64,000 nt of DNA from Mesotoga sp. Brook.08.105.5.1 (GTDB taxonomy: Bacteria > Thermotogota > Thermotogae > Petrotogales > Kosmotogaceae), in NCBI RefSeq assembly GCF_002752635.1, contig NZ_AYTW01000007.1:16245-80244 (forward strand), read 5' to 3'. Below are positions 1 through 7,867 of this stretch, in pieces; positions within the stretch are counted from its first letter, which is position 1, and each line of letters opens with the position of its first letter. The position numbers were made by a program, and so were the translations under genes. Under the pieces are notes generated by a model. It saw nothing but the letters and a program-made list of their open reading frames with translations. It did not search any database and had not been told where the DNA came from.

Positions 1-131
1 CGATTGTCAGGGATGACGAAGTGGTCATTCCAAGAGGTAATACAATCATTGAAAGGGGCGATGTTCTTCTAGTTCTGAGCAGTCCAACCGTTCAATCTTC
101 AGTCTTTGAAACTCTCCTGGGAGAGGTGTAG
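1..131 (+). CDS. trkA: Trk potassium uptake regulator TrkA, C-terminal fragment
   Basis: Only the last 43 codons are in the window, read in the frame that ends with TAG at 129-131. The residues match the C-terminal RCK_C (TrkA_C) domain, with a pattern such as VVIPRGNTIIERGDVLLVL. In TrkA-type proteins this cytosolic domain binds ligand and gates the TrkH channel. The next gene, trkH, starts at the very next base, so the two are a translationally coupled potassium-uptake pair. Family assignment rests on a short fragment plus this context; the 5' part of the gene lies outside the window. Confidence 0.75.
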   Translation, partial: IVRDDEVVIPRGNTIIERGDVLLVLSSPTVQSSVFETLLGEV

Positions 132-1616
132 ATGTTTCAAAACATTCTGAAGCAAAGATATAGGCTTGTTTTCGGATACTTGGGGAATCTCTTCATCTTC
201 TTCCCGATACTATTGCTGATTCCCTTGTCATATTGCATTTGGAATCCCTCCACATTTGCCGAGAGTCTTTCCTTCATCGTAACTGCGTTTCTGAGTTTTG
301 TCATGGGACTTGTTCTTAAAATGACAATGCGAGTTAAACCTGGCTCCGCAATCACAGTTCAAGAGGGCGCGATAGTAGTCCTCTTCTCCTGGATAATCGC
401 AATTCTACTGTCTGCCCTTCCTTTTGTTATCGGGGGTTATCTAGACTTCACACAGGCAGTTTTTGAGTCGACAAGTGGTTGGACAACGACTGGTCTAACC
501 CTTGTGGACGTTGAAAAAATCCCCGGAACGTTTCTGCTTTGGAGAAGCTTGATGCAGTACTTCGGTGGAGCTGGCATTGCAATCATAATGATGTCCGCGA
601 TTCTCGGACCTTCGGGGCTCGGTCTTTATAAGGCCGAAGGACGAATGGATAATCTCGTTCCGAATATAAAGAGCTCCACGCGAACTATAGCAGTGATTTA
701 CGGTTCATATGCACTGGCAGGAATCGCGATGTACGTGCTAGCTGGAATGAATGTCTTCGATGCTGTAAATCATTCTTTGACGGCTCTGGCAACTGGCGGA
801 TTTTCGACTAGAACCGGATCAATAGGGGAATTCAACAGCATCTTCATAGAAATAGTCACTATAGTGTTGATGATACTGGGTGCCACCGGATTCGGAATAC
901 ATTATGCATTGTGGAAGAGGAATTTCAGAGCCTTCTGGAAAAACGGTGAACCGAAACTGATGTTCGTAATTCTTGCTGTTTTCACACCTCTTCTTATGAC
1001 CGGTACTCTTACGGTGGTTTACTCATCGGGCGCAGAAAGATTTCGGCACGGCCTGTTTCAAACTGTTTCTGCTCTAACAGGTACCGGTTTCTCTACCGTG
1101 GACTTTGTCCCTTGGAATCAGTTCGGTATCTATTTGATAGTTTTGTTGATGATTTTCGGTGGAGACCTTGATTCAACCTCGGGAGGCCTCAAGCAATACC
1201 GTTTGTTTGCTCTGATCATGATTCTCTGGCTCGAAATCAGACGCTATTTCCTTCCAAAGGATGCGCTTCTCAAACAGGAGATATGGAAAGGTGAAACAAA
1301 AAGGTATATCGACGATTCACTGGTCAAAGAGATTCTGTTGGTCTTTTCATTGTACTTCTTCACTTATGCAGTCGGAACAGGAATATTGATGTCATATGGA
1401 AACTCGATGGCTCTTTCTGTCTTTGAGTTTGCTTCGGCATTGAGCACTGTTGGCCTTTCGGTAGGTATAACGTCCCCCGGAGCACCGGCCGGACTCCTAT
1501 GGACCGAGACGATAGGAATGTTTCTCGGAAGGCTTGAATTCGTTGTCGTAATATATGCTATAACTAAACTACTTAGAGATGGAAAGATCATATTCAGAAG
1601 ACGGAGGAATGCTTAA
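132..1616 (+). CDS. trkH: TrkH family potassium transporter
   Basis: A polytopic membrane protein of 494 residues, the usual TrkH length, that conducts potassium with the TrkA ring. The four pore repeats are visible through their filter loops: TTTG (in STSGWTTTGLT), ATGGFST, GTGFST and STVGLS, each followed by a membrane helix. The second half has the typical charged cytoplasmic loop (WLEIRRYFLPK). ATG 132 directly follows the stop of the trkA fragment. The following hisS starts 5 bp after this gene's stop, so the three are probably cotranscribed. Confidence 0.95.
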   Translation: MFQNILKQRYRLVFGYLGNLFIFFPILLLIPLSYCIWNPSTFAESLSFIVTAFLSFVMGLVLKMTMRVKPGSAITVQEGAIVVLFSWIIAILLSALPFVIGGYLDFTQAVFESTSGWTTTGLTLVDVEKIPGTFLLWRSLMQYFGGAGIAIIMMSAILGPSGLGLYKAEGRMDNLVPNIKSSTRTIAVIYGSYALAGIAMYVLAGMNVFDAVNHSLTALATGGFSTRTGSIGEFNSIFIEIVTIVLMILGATGFGIHYALWKRNFRAFWKNGEPKLMFVILAVFTPLLMTGTLTVVYSSGAERFRHGLFQTVSALTGTGFSTVDFVPWNQFGIYLIVLLMIFGGDLDSTSGGLKQYRLFALIMILWLEIRRYFLPKDALLKQEIWKGETKRYIDDSLVKEILLVFSLYFFTYAVGTGILMSYGNSMALSVFEFASALSTVGLSVGITSPGAPAGLLWTETIGMFLGRLEFVVVIYAITKLLRDGKIIFRRRRNA

Positions 1617-1620
1617 AGTC

Positions 1621-2883
1621 ATGATTACAAGAATAAAGGGAACTCAGGACATATCTTATGAAGACATTGGATACTGGCATTATGTTGAAGAGGCCATAAG
1701 GAATATATCTCATAAGTACGCCTTCACTGAAATCAGAACGCCAATCTTTGAAGCGACTGAACTCTTTCAGAGGAGCGTGGGTGAATCTACCGACGTTGTC
1801 CAGAAGGAGATGTACACATTTGAAGACAAAGGCGGCAGGTCGATCACTTTGAGACCCGAAGGAACGGCAAGCGTGGCCAGAGCATTCATCGAAAACTCTT
1901 TTGTGAACCTCGGGTCGCCTATTAAGCTCTTCTACAACGGGCCGATGTTTCGCTACGAAAAGCCACAAGCCGGTAGACTAAGGCAGTTTCATCAGTTCGG
2001 CGCGGAAATACTTGGCTCTGAAAGTCCCTTGGCAGACTTCGAGATAATTGAGATGGCTTACAGCTTCCTCAAAGAATTGAGATTGAACAAAGCGAAGTTA
2101 TTCATAAACTCTATCGGCTGTCCTAAGTGCAGAGAGGATTATAAGACGGCTCTCAAAAAATACTACAGTGACAAGCTTCCGGAAATGTGTTCTGACTGTC
2201 AGCGTAGGTACGAAACGAATGTCCTAAGACTTCTTGACTGTAAGGTTGATAGAGAAAGGGTTGCAGGAGCCCCCAGTATTCTTGATTACCTCGACGTTGA
2301 CTGTAGAAGTCACTTTGAAGAGCTTCAATGGTACCTCGATAAAGCAGGTATTCAGTATGAGGTTGATCAATTCATGGTCCGCGGACTAGATTATTACAGT
2401 AGAACTGCCTTCGAAGTAAGGTCCTCTTCTTTAGGTAGCCAGGATCAGTTAGTCGGTGGGGGTAGATACGACGGTCTTATTGAGTACATTGGAGGAAAGA
2501 GCTGCCCCGCAGTTGGTTTTGCGATAGGTCTTGAGAGAATTGTAATGCTTCTCAAATCGGAAAACTCGAAAGCCGGTATCCCAAGAGGCTCAGAAGTTGC
2601 AGTTCTTACCTTTGGAAGAGAAGAGAGTGTTAAAGGATTCGATTATGCCAGAAGGCTCCGGAAAGCTGGGGTCTCAACTTACGTTGACGTGATGGAAAGA
2701 AACATGCGAAACAAAATGAAACATGCTGCAAGAATCGGAGCGAAGATCTCTCTGATTATCGGAAAGGAAGAAATCGAAAGAGATATAGTGACCGTCAGGG
2801 TAATGAGTGACGGGTCGCAGTTTCAGGTAGATAGCGACTATATGGTTGACTACGTGGTCGATAAGCTAAGAGATATTACGTAA
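1621..2883 (+). CDS. hisS: Histidyl-tRNA synthetase
   Basis: Class II aminoacyl-tRNA synthetase of about 420 residues that charges tRNA-His in the cytosol. The start at ATG 1621 gives the typical N-terminus with IKGTQDI. Upstream in-frame ATGs at 1579 and 1609 lie inside trkH or almost on the GGAGG at 1603-1607, so 1621 is preferred, though the spacing of 13 is long. Motif 2 is seen as FRYEKPQAGRLRQFHQFG, the histidine-specific loop as RGLDYYSRTAFE, and motif 3 around GGGRYDGL with AVGFAIGLERI. The C-terminal third is the anticodon-binding domain. Confidence 0.95.
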   Translation: MITRIKGTQDISYEDIGYWHYVEEAIRNISHKYAFTEIRTPIFEATELFQRSVGESTDVVQKEMYTFEDKGGRSITLRPEGTASVARAFIENSFVNLGSPIKLFYNGPMFRYEKPQAGRLRQFHQFGAEILGSESPLADFEIIEMAYSFLKELRLNKAKLFINSIGCPKCREDYKTALKKYYSDKLPEMCSDCQRRYETNVLRLLDCKVDRERVAGAPSILDYLDVDCRSHFEELQWYLDKAGIQYEVDQFMVRGLDYYSRTAFEVRSSSLGSQDQLVGGGRYDGLIEYIGGKSCPAVGFAIGLERIVMLLKSENSKAGIPRGSEVAVLTFGREESVKGFDYARRLRKAGVSTYVDVMERNMRNKMKHAARIGAKISLIIGKEEIERDIVTVRVMSDGSQFQVDSDYMVDYVVDKLRDIT

Positions 2884-2949
2884 AACTGCCAATTTAAGTT
2901 GTCTGCGAAAGAAAATTGATAATAATCACCTTTAGTCAACTGTAATCAC

Positions 2950-2979
2950 TTGAATTATCTTCCTGGAGTATGTTATCAT
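2950..2979 (+). promoter_or_regulatory. Predicted sigma-70-type promoter for the DUF4912/branching-enzyme pair
   Basis: TTGAAT (2950-2955) and an extended -10 TGT-TATCAT (TATCAT 2974-2979) are separated by 18 bp. Transcription would begin near 2986. That lies downstream of the in-frame ATG at 2970 and supports ATG 3018 as the true start of the next gene. Confidence 0.65.
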
Positions 2980-3017
2980 CTACTCGTGGAGAAACTCATG
3001 CCCAGGAGGTTTTCAAC

Positions 3018-3752
3018 ATGATTAACGAAGAAATTCAATCATTTTTAAGTACCGACCCGACGATTCAGGATCTCCGACGTTTCGCGAAAATGATGGGGAT
3101 TAACCTTAAGAGAACTATGGGAAAAAAGGATATCTCTCGTGCTCTGAAGAAGCATGCTCAGGAGAGCAAACATGTTTCGAGCGATGCAGCGACAAAGACT
3201 CCCTCAGAGATCCTCCGCCCTTCCAAGCCAGTAAATGCAGAGATCCCATCATCGTACTTTCATGATTTTGTTACTATCCATCCAGTGAATCCTTACTGGG
3301 TGTATGTGGTGTGGGATCTTTCTGAACGAACTGCTCGAGATCTTTCGACCTCTCAATTCAGGCTTCTTGTAAGAGTCAGTGATATTACTAACATCATCTA
3401 CGATGGAAAGAATGCTCACAGATTTAAGGAGTCTGACATCTCTATCGATGCGGGCAACTGGTATTTCCAGGTTGATTTTCCCGATGCAGACTACATTGCC
3501 GAGATCGGTTACTACATTGACGGTCATTTCAAGAGCGTTCTTAAATCTGGAATTACGCGGACACCGAGGAACTCGCCGAAGTTTACCGATAATGAAATCT
3601 GGGTAGATCTGAGAAAAGGCTCTAGGAAAGAGTTGAAAGTCTCTCACGAGAGTTCTAGACGTGCGAGAATCACGAAATCTTCGGGACCAACAGGCAATCC
3701 TTCTTCTGAAGAGTTCATCAAAACTATCTCGAAGAGCAGAAGCGGGAGATGA
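3018..3752 (+). CDS. DUF4912 domain protein
   Basis: About 244 residues. After an N-terminal helical, SAP-like stretch (residues ~10-45, basic and Lys-rich) comes a DUF4912 domain (about 75-200) with the signature IHPVNPYWVYVVWDL and YFQVDFPDADYIAEIGY. The C-terminal tail is basic and Ser-rich. DUF4912 proteins have no settled function; in Thermotogae they often sit beside glycan enzymes, and here a GH57 branching enzyme follows after 4 bp. Start ATG 3018 is chosen because AGGAGG (3004-3009) is 8 bp upstream and the predicted promoter lies just before it. No signal peptide is visible. Confidence 0.8.
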   Translation: MINEEIQSFLSTDPTIQDLRRFAKMMGINLKRTMGKKDISRALKKHAQESKHVSSDAATKTPSEILRPSKPVNAEIPSSYFHDFVTIHPVNPYWVYVVWDLSERTARDLSTSQFRLLVRVSDITNIIYDGKNAHRFKESDISIDAGNWYFQVDFPDADYIAEIGYYIDGHFKSVLKSGITRTPRNSPKFTDNEIWVDLRKGSRKELKVSHESSRRARITKSSGPTGNPSSEEFIKTISKSRSGR

Positions 3753-3756
3753 TTTT

Positions 3757-5361
3757 ATGAGCAGAGGGAGATTCGTATTAATGCTCCATGCGCATTTGCC
3801 GTTTATCAACCACCCTGACTTCCCGAGCTTCATGGAAGAGAGATGGCTGTTCGAGGCCATTACAGAGACATATATACCTCTCTTACAGGCTTTCAGAAGG
3901 CTGAGGAGTGACGGAGTGAATTTTAAAGTGACGATGAGCATAACTCCGCCTCTGATGGAAATGCTTGCTAATAACGACCTGCAGAAGAAGTATCTCAATT
4001 ATCTTGGATCATCGATTGAGCTTGCAGGAATAGAGATTTCGAGAACCTCTGCAGAACACCCGGCCGCCAACAGGCTGGCTACGCATTATCTTCATGAACT
4101 GGAAGACATTAGGAAAGTCTATGAAGAATGCAACTGCAATCTGGTTGGAGAATTCTCAGGGTTCCAGGATAGCGGAGAATTGGAGATTGTAACATGTAAC
4201 GCTACTCATGGTTTTCTACCTCTGATGACCAATTTCCCTGAGGCGATAAATGCTCAAATAAGCATCGGAGTTGACTCCTATAGGAGACATGTTGGGAAGG
4301 ACCCCAGAGGAATCTGGCTGGCCGAGTGTGGTTATGTCCCAGGCTTCGATTCGTATTTGCGCGAACACGGACTTTCTTTCTTCTTTGTTGACTCTCACAG
4401 CCTTTGGTACGGAGATCCGGCACCGAGATACGGAGTATACAGACCGGTAGTTACACCAGAGAATGTTTTTGTGTTCGCAAGAGATCCCGAATCAAGTCAA
4501 CAGGTATGGAGTGCCGAAGTTGGTTATCCCGGTGATTCAAGGTATAGAGAGTTTTATAGAGACGTGGGCTTCGACAGGGAAGAGGACTATATTAGGCCCT
4601 ACATAGATCCGAGTGGAGAGCGGTGCAACACTGGAATAAAGTATTATAAGATAACTGGTAAAGATGTACCCCTCAACGAAAAGAGCTATTATGACTTGGA
4701 CGATGCCCGAAGAGCTACTGTAGAACACGCAAAGGATTTCGCAAACAGAAAGAGAGAACAGGTTAGGAGGTTATTCAGTCAGTTTGACGGAGAAGAACCT
4801 GTAATCGTTGCTCCTTTCGATGCAGAGTTGTTCGGTCACTGGTGGTATGAAGGCCCTCTGTTCATTGAGGAGCTTTTCAGAGAACTTAACGGAGATGACA
4901 TTGTTGTTCCTTCAACTCCTTCAGAAGTTATCAACTCAATGGATCAGGCACAGGTAGTCACTCCCAATACCTCTACCTGGGGAGCCAACGGATACAACGA
5001 AGTTTGGCTGAATGGTAGAAACGACTGGATATATAGGCATCTGGACGAAGGCTCCAGGAGAATGATTGAACTCGCAAGGAAGTTTGAAAGAACAGACGAC
5101 GCACTTAGAATCAGGGCGCTAAATCAGATGGCTAGAGAGCTTCTTCTTGCTCAGTCAAGCGACTGGGCATTCATCATAACAACTAACACGACAGTGGAAT
5201 ACGCTGTTAACAGAACCAAGACTCATATTGACAGGCTGCTGAGGCTCTATGGAGAAATCGAGAGTAATTCGATAGATGAAAGCAGACTGAAGACCCTGGA
5301 ATGGATTGACTCAATATTTCCGCACATTGACTTCAGGGTCTACGCTAAGCAGGTCGGTTAG
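3757..5361 (+). CDS. GH57 1,4-alpha-glucan (glycogen) branching enzyme
   Basis: About 534 residues, matching GH57 branching enzymes. These transfer alpha-1,4 chains to alpha-1,6 branch points in glycogen. Family motifs are clear: HAHLPF near the N-terminus, EFSG, WLAECGY containing the expected nucleophile Glu190, and DAELFGHWWYEGP containing the expected acid Asp355. These positions agree with the characterised Thermococcus and Thermus enzymes (about 183 and 354). A C-terminal helical domain follows. ATG 3757 has GGGAGA upstream; earlier in-frame codons overlap the preceding DUF4912 gene. Cytosolic, no signal peptide. Confidence 0.92.
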   Translation: MSRGRFVLMLHAHLPFINHPDFPSFMEERWLFEAITETYIPLLQAFRRLRSDGVNFKVTMSITPPLMEMLANNDLQKKYLNYLGSSIELAGIEISRTSAEHPAANRLATHYLHELEDIRKVYEECNCNLVGEFSGFQDSGELEIVTCNATHGFLPLMTNFPEAINAQISIGVDSYRRHVGKDPRGIWLAECGYVPGFDSYLREHGLSFFFVDSHSLWYGDPAPRYGVYRPVVTPENVFVFARDPESSQQVWSAEVGYPGDSRYREFYRDVGFDREEDYIRPYIDPSGERCNTGIKYYKITGKDVPLNEKSYYDLDDARRATVEHAKDFANRKREQVRRLFSQFDGEEPVIVAPFDAELFGHWWYEGPLFIEELFRELNGDDIVVPSTPSEVINSMDQAQVVTPNTSTWGANGYNEVWLNGRNDWIYRHLDEGSRRMIELARKFERTDDALRIRALNQMARELLLAQSSDWAFIITTNTTVEYAVNRTKTHIDRLLRLYGEIESNSIDESRLKTLEWIDSIFPHIDFRVYAKQVG

Positions 5362-5394
5362 TTAAATCCATCATTTTTCTTGACGTTGCGCCGA

Positions 5395-5423
5395 TTACAA
5401 GAGCAAACTTACTATGGTATAAT
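5395..5423 (+). promoter_or_regulatory. Predicted sigma-70-type promoter for the PpiC gene
   Basis: TTACAA (5395-5400), 17 bp spacer, perfect TATAAT (5418-5423). The expected start near 5430 places a strong GC hairpin at the very 5' end of the transcript. Confidence 0.75.
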
Positions 5424-5433
5424 TCGTGAAGCC

Positions 5434-5455
5434 GGGGGAGGCATGAACCTCCCCC
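5434..5455 (+). other. GC-rich hairpin at the 5' end of the PpiC leader
   Basis: Perfect 8-bp inverted repeat GGGGGAGG / CCTCCCCC with a six-base loop. No T-run follows, so it is not a terminator. It starts just after the expected transcription start. The 3' arm is also complementary to the GGAGGG ribosome-binding site at 5482-5487, so an alternative fold could mask that site. Confidence 0.6.
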
Positions 5456-5500
5456 TCTTGGTTGTAGAGTATTTGGTGCTTGGAGGGAGTTGAAAAGTAA

Positions 5501-7702
5501 ATGCCAAAGAAGAAATCCAGAGGAAATCCTAATTTCATGAAATCTATTCAACGGCCTGTCGTTTGGGCAGTAGCTGTACTCTTTGGAGTTGGAATTATTT
5601 GGTGGTCCGTTGCCCAGTATATTGGAGGCGGCTCTCAAGGAAATCAACAGAACACAGGAGCTACGGTCAATTTCAGCGAAACCGTTGGAGGGCTCACAAA
5701 GGACGGCACACCTCTTTCTGATCCAAATTACTGGATTACCTATTCAGAGTACGAAACATCGGTACGCGACACACTAACGAACCTGAGAAGCCAGGGGTAT
5801 ACCCTAGATCCGTATTTTGAGATGGAAAACTATCCCAGTGAAATGGGAATTAGATACGACATATTCATGTCATTGATCGATCAGAAGACACTGCTTCTCT
5901 ATGCAACAGAGAATGAAGTCCTTCCGACGACTGCACAGGTCGAGTCTGAGACAAAGAGGATAGTTGATCAGTATGTTGCAGATGAAGAAACCAGATCCGC
6001 AATAATTTACCAGTACGGTTCTGTCGATGCCTTTTCAGCGCTCATCAAAGACTATGTGGCAACGCAGTTGCTAACTGTGAATGTCGCAAACAAGGCGATT
6101 CCAGACATGAATAGTCGCTTCCAGACTTTTGTTGAAGAGAATCTAGAAGGTTTGAAGTTCGATTATGAGAGGGTAGATGCAGACCATATCCTTGTTTCTG
6201 ATGAAGCGAGCGCAGTCGAAATAAAGGCGATGATTGAGAATGGTGAGGTCTCATTTGCCGAAGCCGCTACTAGGTATTCGATAGACACAGGTACTGCAGC
6301 CAGTGGCGGTGCCCTTGGGCAGTTCAGAAGAGGAGAGATGGTTCCTGAATTCGAAGACGCTTCTTTTGACGCAACTCCCGGCGTTTTGGTCGGCCCTGTC
6401 GAGTCACAATTCGGGTACCACCTTATACTTGTAAACAACAAGTCTACATTCGACAGCTTCGAGGAATTCGTTAACACTCCCTCTTATCAGACTGAAATGA
6501 ATCAGTTTGAGAACGCTGAATTCGACAAATGGATCGCAGAATACAGAGTGGAGAATAATCTATCGCATATGATAAACGATCCCGATCTTGAGATGTATTC
6601 CAAGTATGATGAAGCAAGAAGAGACAGACAGGCGGCCAAGAGATTTCTGGAAGAACTCGAAAGCGACTATTTTGACGAATCCGGAAATGTCCTCATAGGC
6701 GAATCGTACCTTCCGGTTGTCTTCTATACGCAGTTAGTTGAGGACGAGGTAACCAACCTCAGATATCAGGTGTTCGATTTGGAAGATCTAGAGGATCTCT
6801 TGTTGGCTCTTCCAGCAACCGCAACATCGATGTCGATCGAGGATATTAACGATCAGCTTGAAACAATTCCGGCAACAAACACTGAATTGAGAAGTGTTCT
6901 TTCTGAAGCTAAAAGGGCCCGAGAATACATGACAGAATTCGGTGTTGAGAGTTTGGAAGAAGTTCAGGAGATGCTGGCAGATAAGCGGAAAGTCTATGAC
7001 GAAACGAACTCCCGTTTCGAGAGCTCTGTTAGATACCTCTATTCTGTAATGCCCAACTCAACAAAAGTCGTAAACTATATGTACCAGATAGACGGCAACA
7101 ATCCAGAAGTCGCATACATGTACAACGAGAACTCCTACAACTTGAACGTGAGGCCTCTGCTGGAGAACTCCGCCTTGCTGGATAGCTATCTTCAATACTA
7201 CAGTCAGTACTTTGGAGCGCAGGCTAGATCTCTCTTGATTGACTCTCCTATTCAGAGCATAGAAGGAGATCTGAATCGAAAGGTAATTAACTCTACAGAA
7301 GCCGCGACGGATCTGAAGATTAGTGCGCTTTATCTGCTTGTTGACATCTATGAGAAGATGGCAAATCTGGAGCAAAACGAACCGCTAATGGAGATCTACC
7401 TTATGGCTGAAAAGCATTACCTGGAGAAGCTTCTGGAATTTAATCCGGAAGACGAGACTATCAGGGGTCTAATTGAGAGTATCGAATTCTATATCTCAGA
7501 ACTGAACGCTAGCCAAACGATCGATGCAACCGAGACGGCTGACTCAACGGAGTTCGAAACCTCTAGCGACATGGACCTTGACACCGAAGTTACTTCAGGA
7601 GAATTGAGTGTTCCATTTGAAATCGAGGCACCTTCACAAATAGGAGATGTCGATCTGGACGTAACTCTTGATAGTGAAGGACCGAACGAGACAAATAACT
7701 AG
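5501..7702 (+). CDS. Membrane-anchored parvulin-type peptidyl-prolyl isomerase (SurA/PrsA-like)
   Basis: 733 residues. A basic N-terminus and one membrane segment (about residues 15-38) anchor it outside the cytoplasm. A SurA_N-like helical region follows, then a PpiC rotamase domain at about 226-320, with ADHILV, AATRYSIDTGTAASGGALGQF and the C-terminal FGYHLILV signature. The remaining ~400 residues are mostly helical with a TPR-like flavour, and the tail is acidic. Likely a periplasmic folding factor for envelope or toga proteins. ATG 5501 follows GGAGGG at 5482-5487 with long spacing (13). It is monocistronic, with its own promoter and a terminator. Confidence 0.85.
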   Translation: MPKKKSRGNPNFMKSIQRPVVWAVAVLFGVGIIWWSVAQYIGGGSQGNQQNTGATVNFSETVGGLTKDGTPLSDPNYWITYSEYETSVRDTLTNLRSQGYTLDPYFEMENYPSEMGIRYDIFMSLIDQKTLLLYATENEVLPTTAQVESETKRIVDQYVADEETRSAIIYQYGSVDAFSALIKDYVATQLLTVNVANKAIPDMNSRFQTFVEENLEGLKFDYERVDADHILVSDEASAVEIKAMIENGEVSFAEAATRYSIDTGTAASGGALGQFRRGEMVPEFEDASFDATPGVLVGPVESQFGYHLILVNNKSTFDSFEEFVNTPSYQTEMNQFENAEFDKWIAEYRVENNLSHMINDPDLEMYSKYDEARRDRQAAKRFLEELESDYFDESGNVLIGESYLPVVFYTQLVEDEVTNLRYQVFDLEDLEDLLLALPATATSMSIEDINDQLETIPATNTELRSVLSEAKRAREYMTEFGVESLEEVQEMLADKRKVYDETNSRFESSVRYLYSVMPNSTKVVNYMYQIDGNNPEVAYMYNENSYNLNVRPLLENSALLDSYLQYYSQYFGAQARSLLIDSPIQSIEGDLNRKVINSTEAATDLKISALYLLVDIYEKMANLEQNEPLMEIYLMAEKHYLEKLLEFNPEDETIRGLIESIEFYISELNASQTIDATETADSTEFETSSDMDLDTEVTSGELSVPFEIEAPSQIGDVDLDVTLDSEGPNETNN

Positions 7703-7709
7703 TCATAAG

Positions 7710-7735
7710 AAAGGGTGGCGATAGCCACCCTTTTC
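7710..7735. terminator. Bidirectional intrinsic terminator between ppiC and tRNA-Gln
   Basis: Ten-bp stem AAAGGGTGGC / GCCACCCTTT with a GATA loop (7720-7723). The A/T ends of the stem give a short U-tract in both directions, so it can serve both convergent genes. Confidence 0.8.
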
Positions 7736-7811
7736 TGGCTGGGGCGGCAGGATTCGAACCTACGGATGTCAGAGCCAAAATCTGATGCCTTACCAACTTG
7801 GCTACGCCCCA
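7736..7811 (-). tRNA. tRNA-Gln (anticodon TTG)
   Basis: The minus strand folds into a full cloverleaf. Acceptor TGGGGCG pairs with CGCCCCA, the D-arm is GCCA...GGC, the anticodon arm is TCAGA-TTTTGGC-TCTGA with TTG at 34-36, and the T-arm contains GTTCGAATC. The CCA end is encoded. The weak first pair region (T1) is normal for tRNA-Gln. Confidence 0.95.
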
Positions 7812-7821
7812 CAGCAAATAG

Positions 7822-7850
7822 ATTCTAACATCGACTATTTGTGGTGTCAA
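7822..7850 (-). promoter_or_regulatory. Predicted promoter of tRNA-Gln
   Basis: On the minus strand TTGACA (7845-7850), 17 bp, TAGAAT (7822-7827), about 11 bp before the mature tRNA 5' end. A near-consensus vegetative promoter. Confidence 0.85.
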
Positions 7851-7867
7851 TGATTTGGAGTGATTCT

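Noticed and set aside
2970..3017. Upstream ATG (2970) as start of the DUF4912 protein.
   Set aside because: It overlaps the predicted -10 box and has no Shine-Dalgarno; ATG 3018 has AGGAGG at ideal spacing.
3249..3998. Long antisense reading frame (249 residues, minus strand) across the DUF4912/branching-enzyme junction.
   Set aside because: It lies wholly opposite two well-supported genes, has Arg/Ser-rich composition typical of a shadow frame, and has no convincing ribosome-binding site.
5380..5423. TTGACG (5380-5385) as the -35 partner of TATAAT at 5418.
   Set aside because: The spacing is 32 bp; TTACAA at 5395-5400 gives the correct 17 bp.
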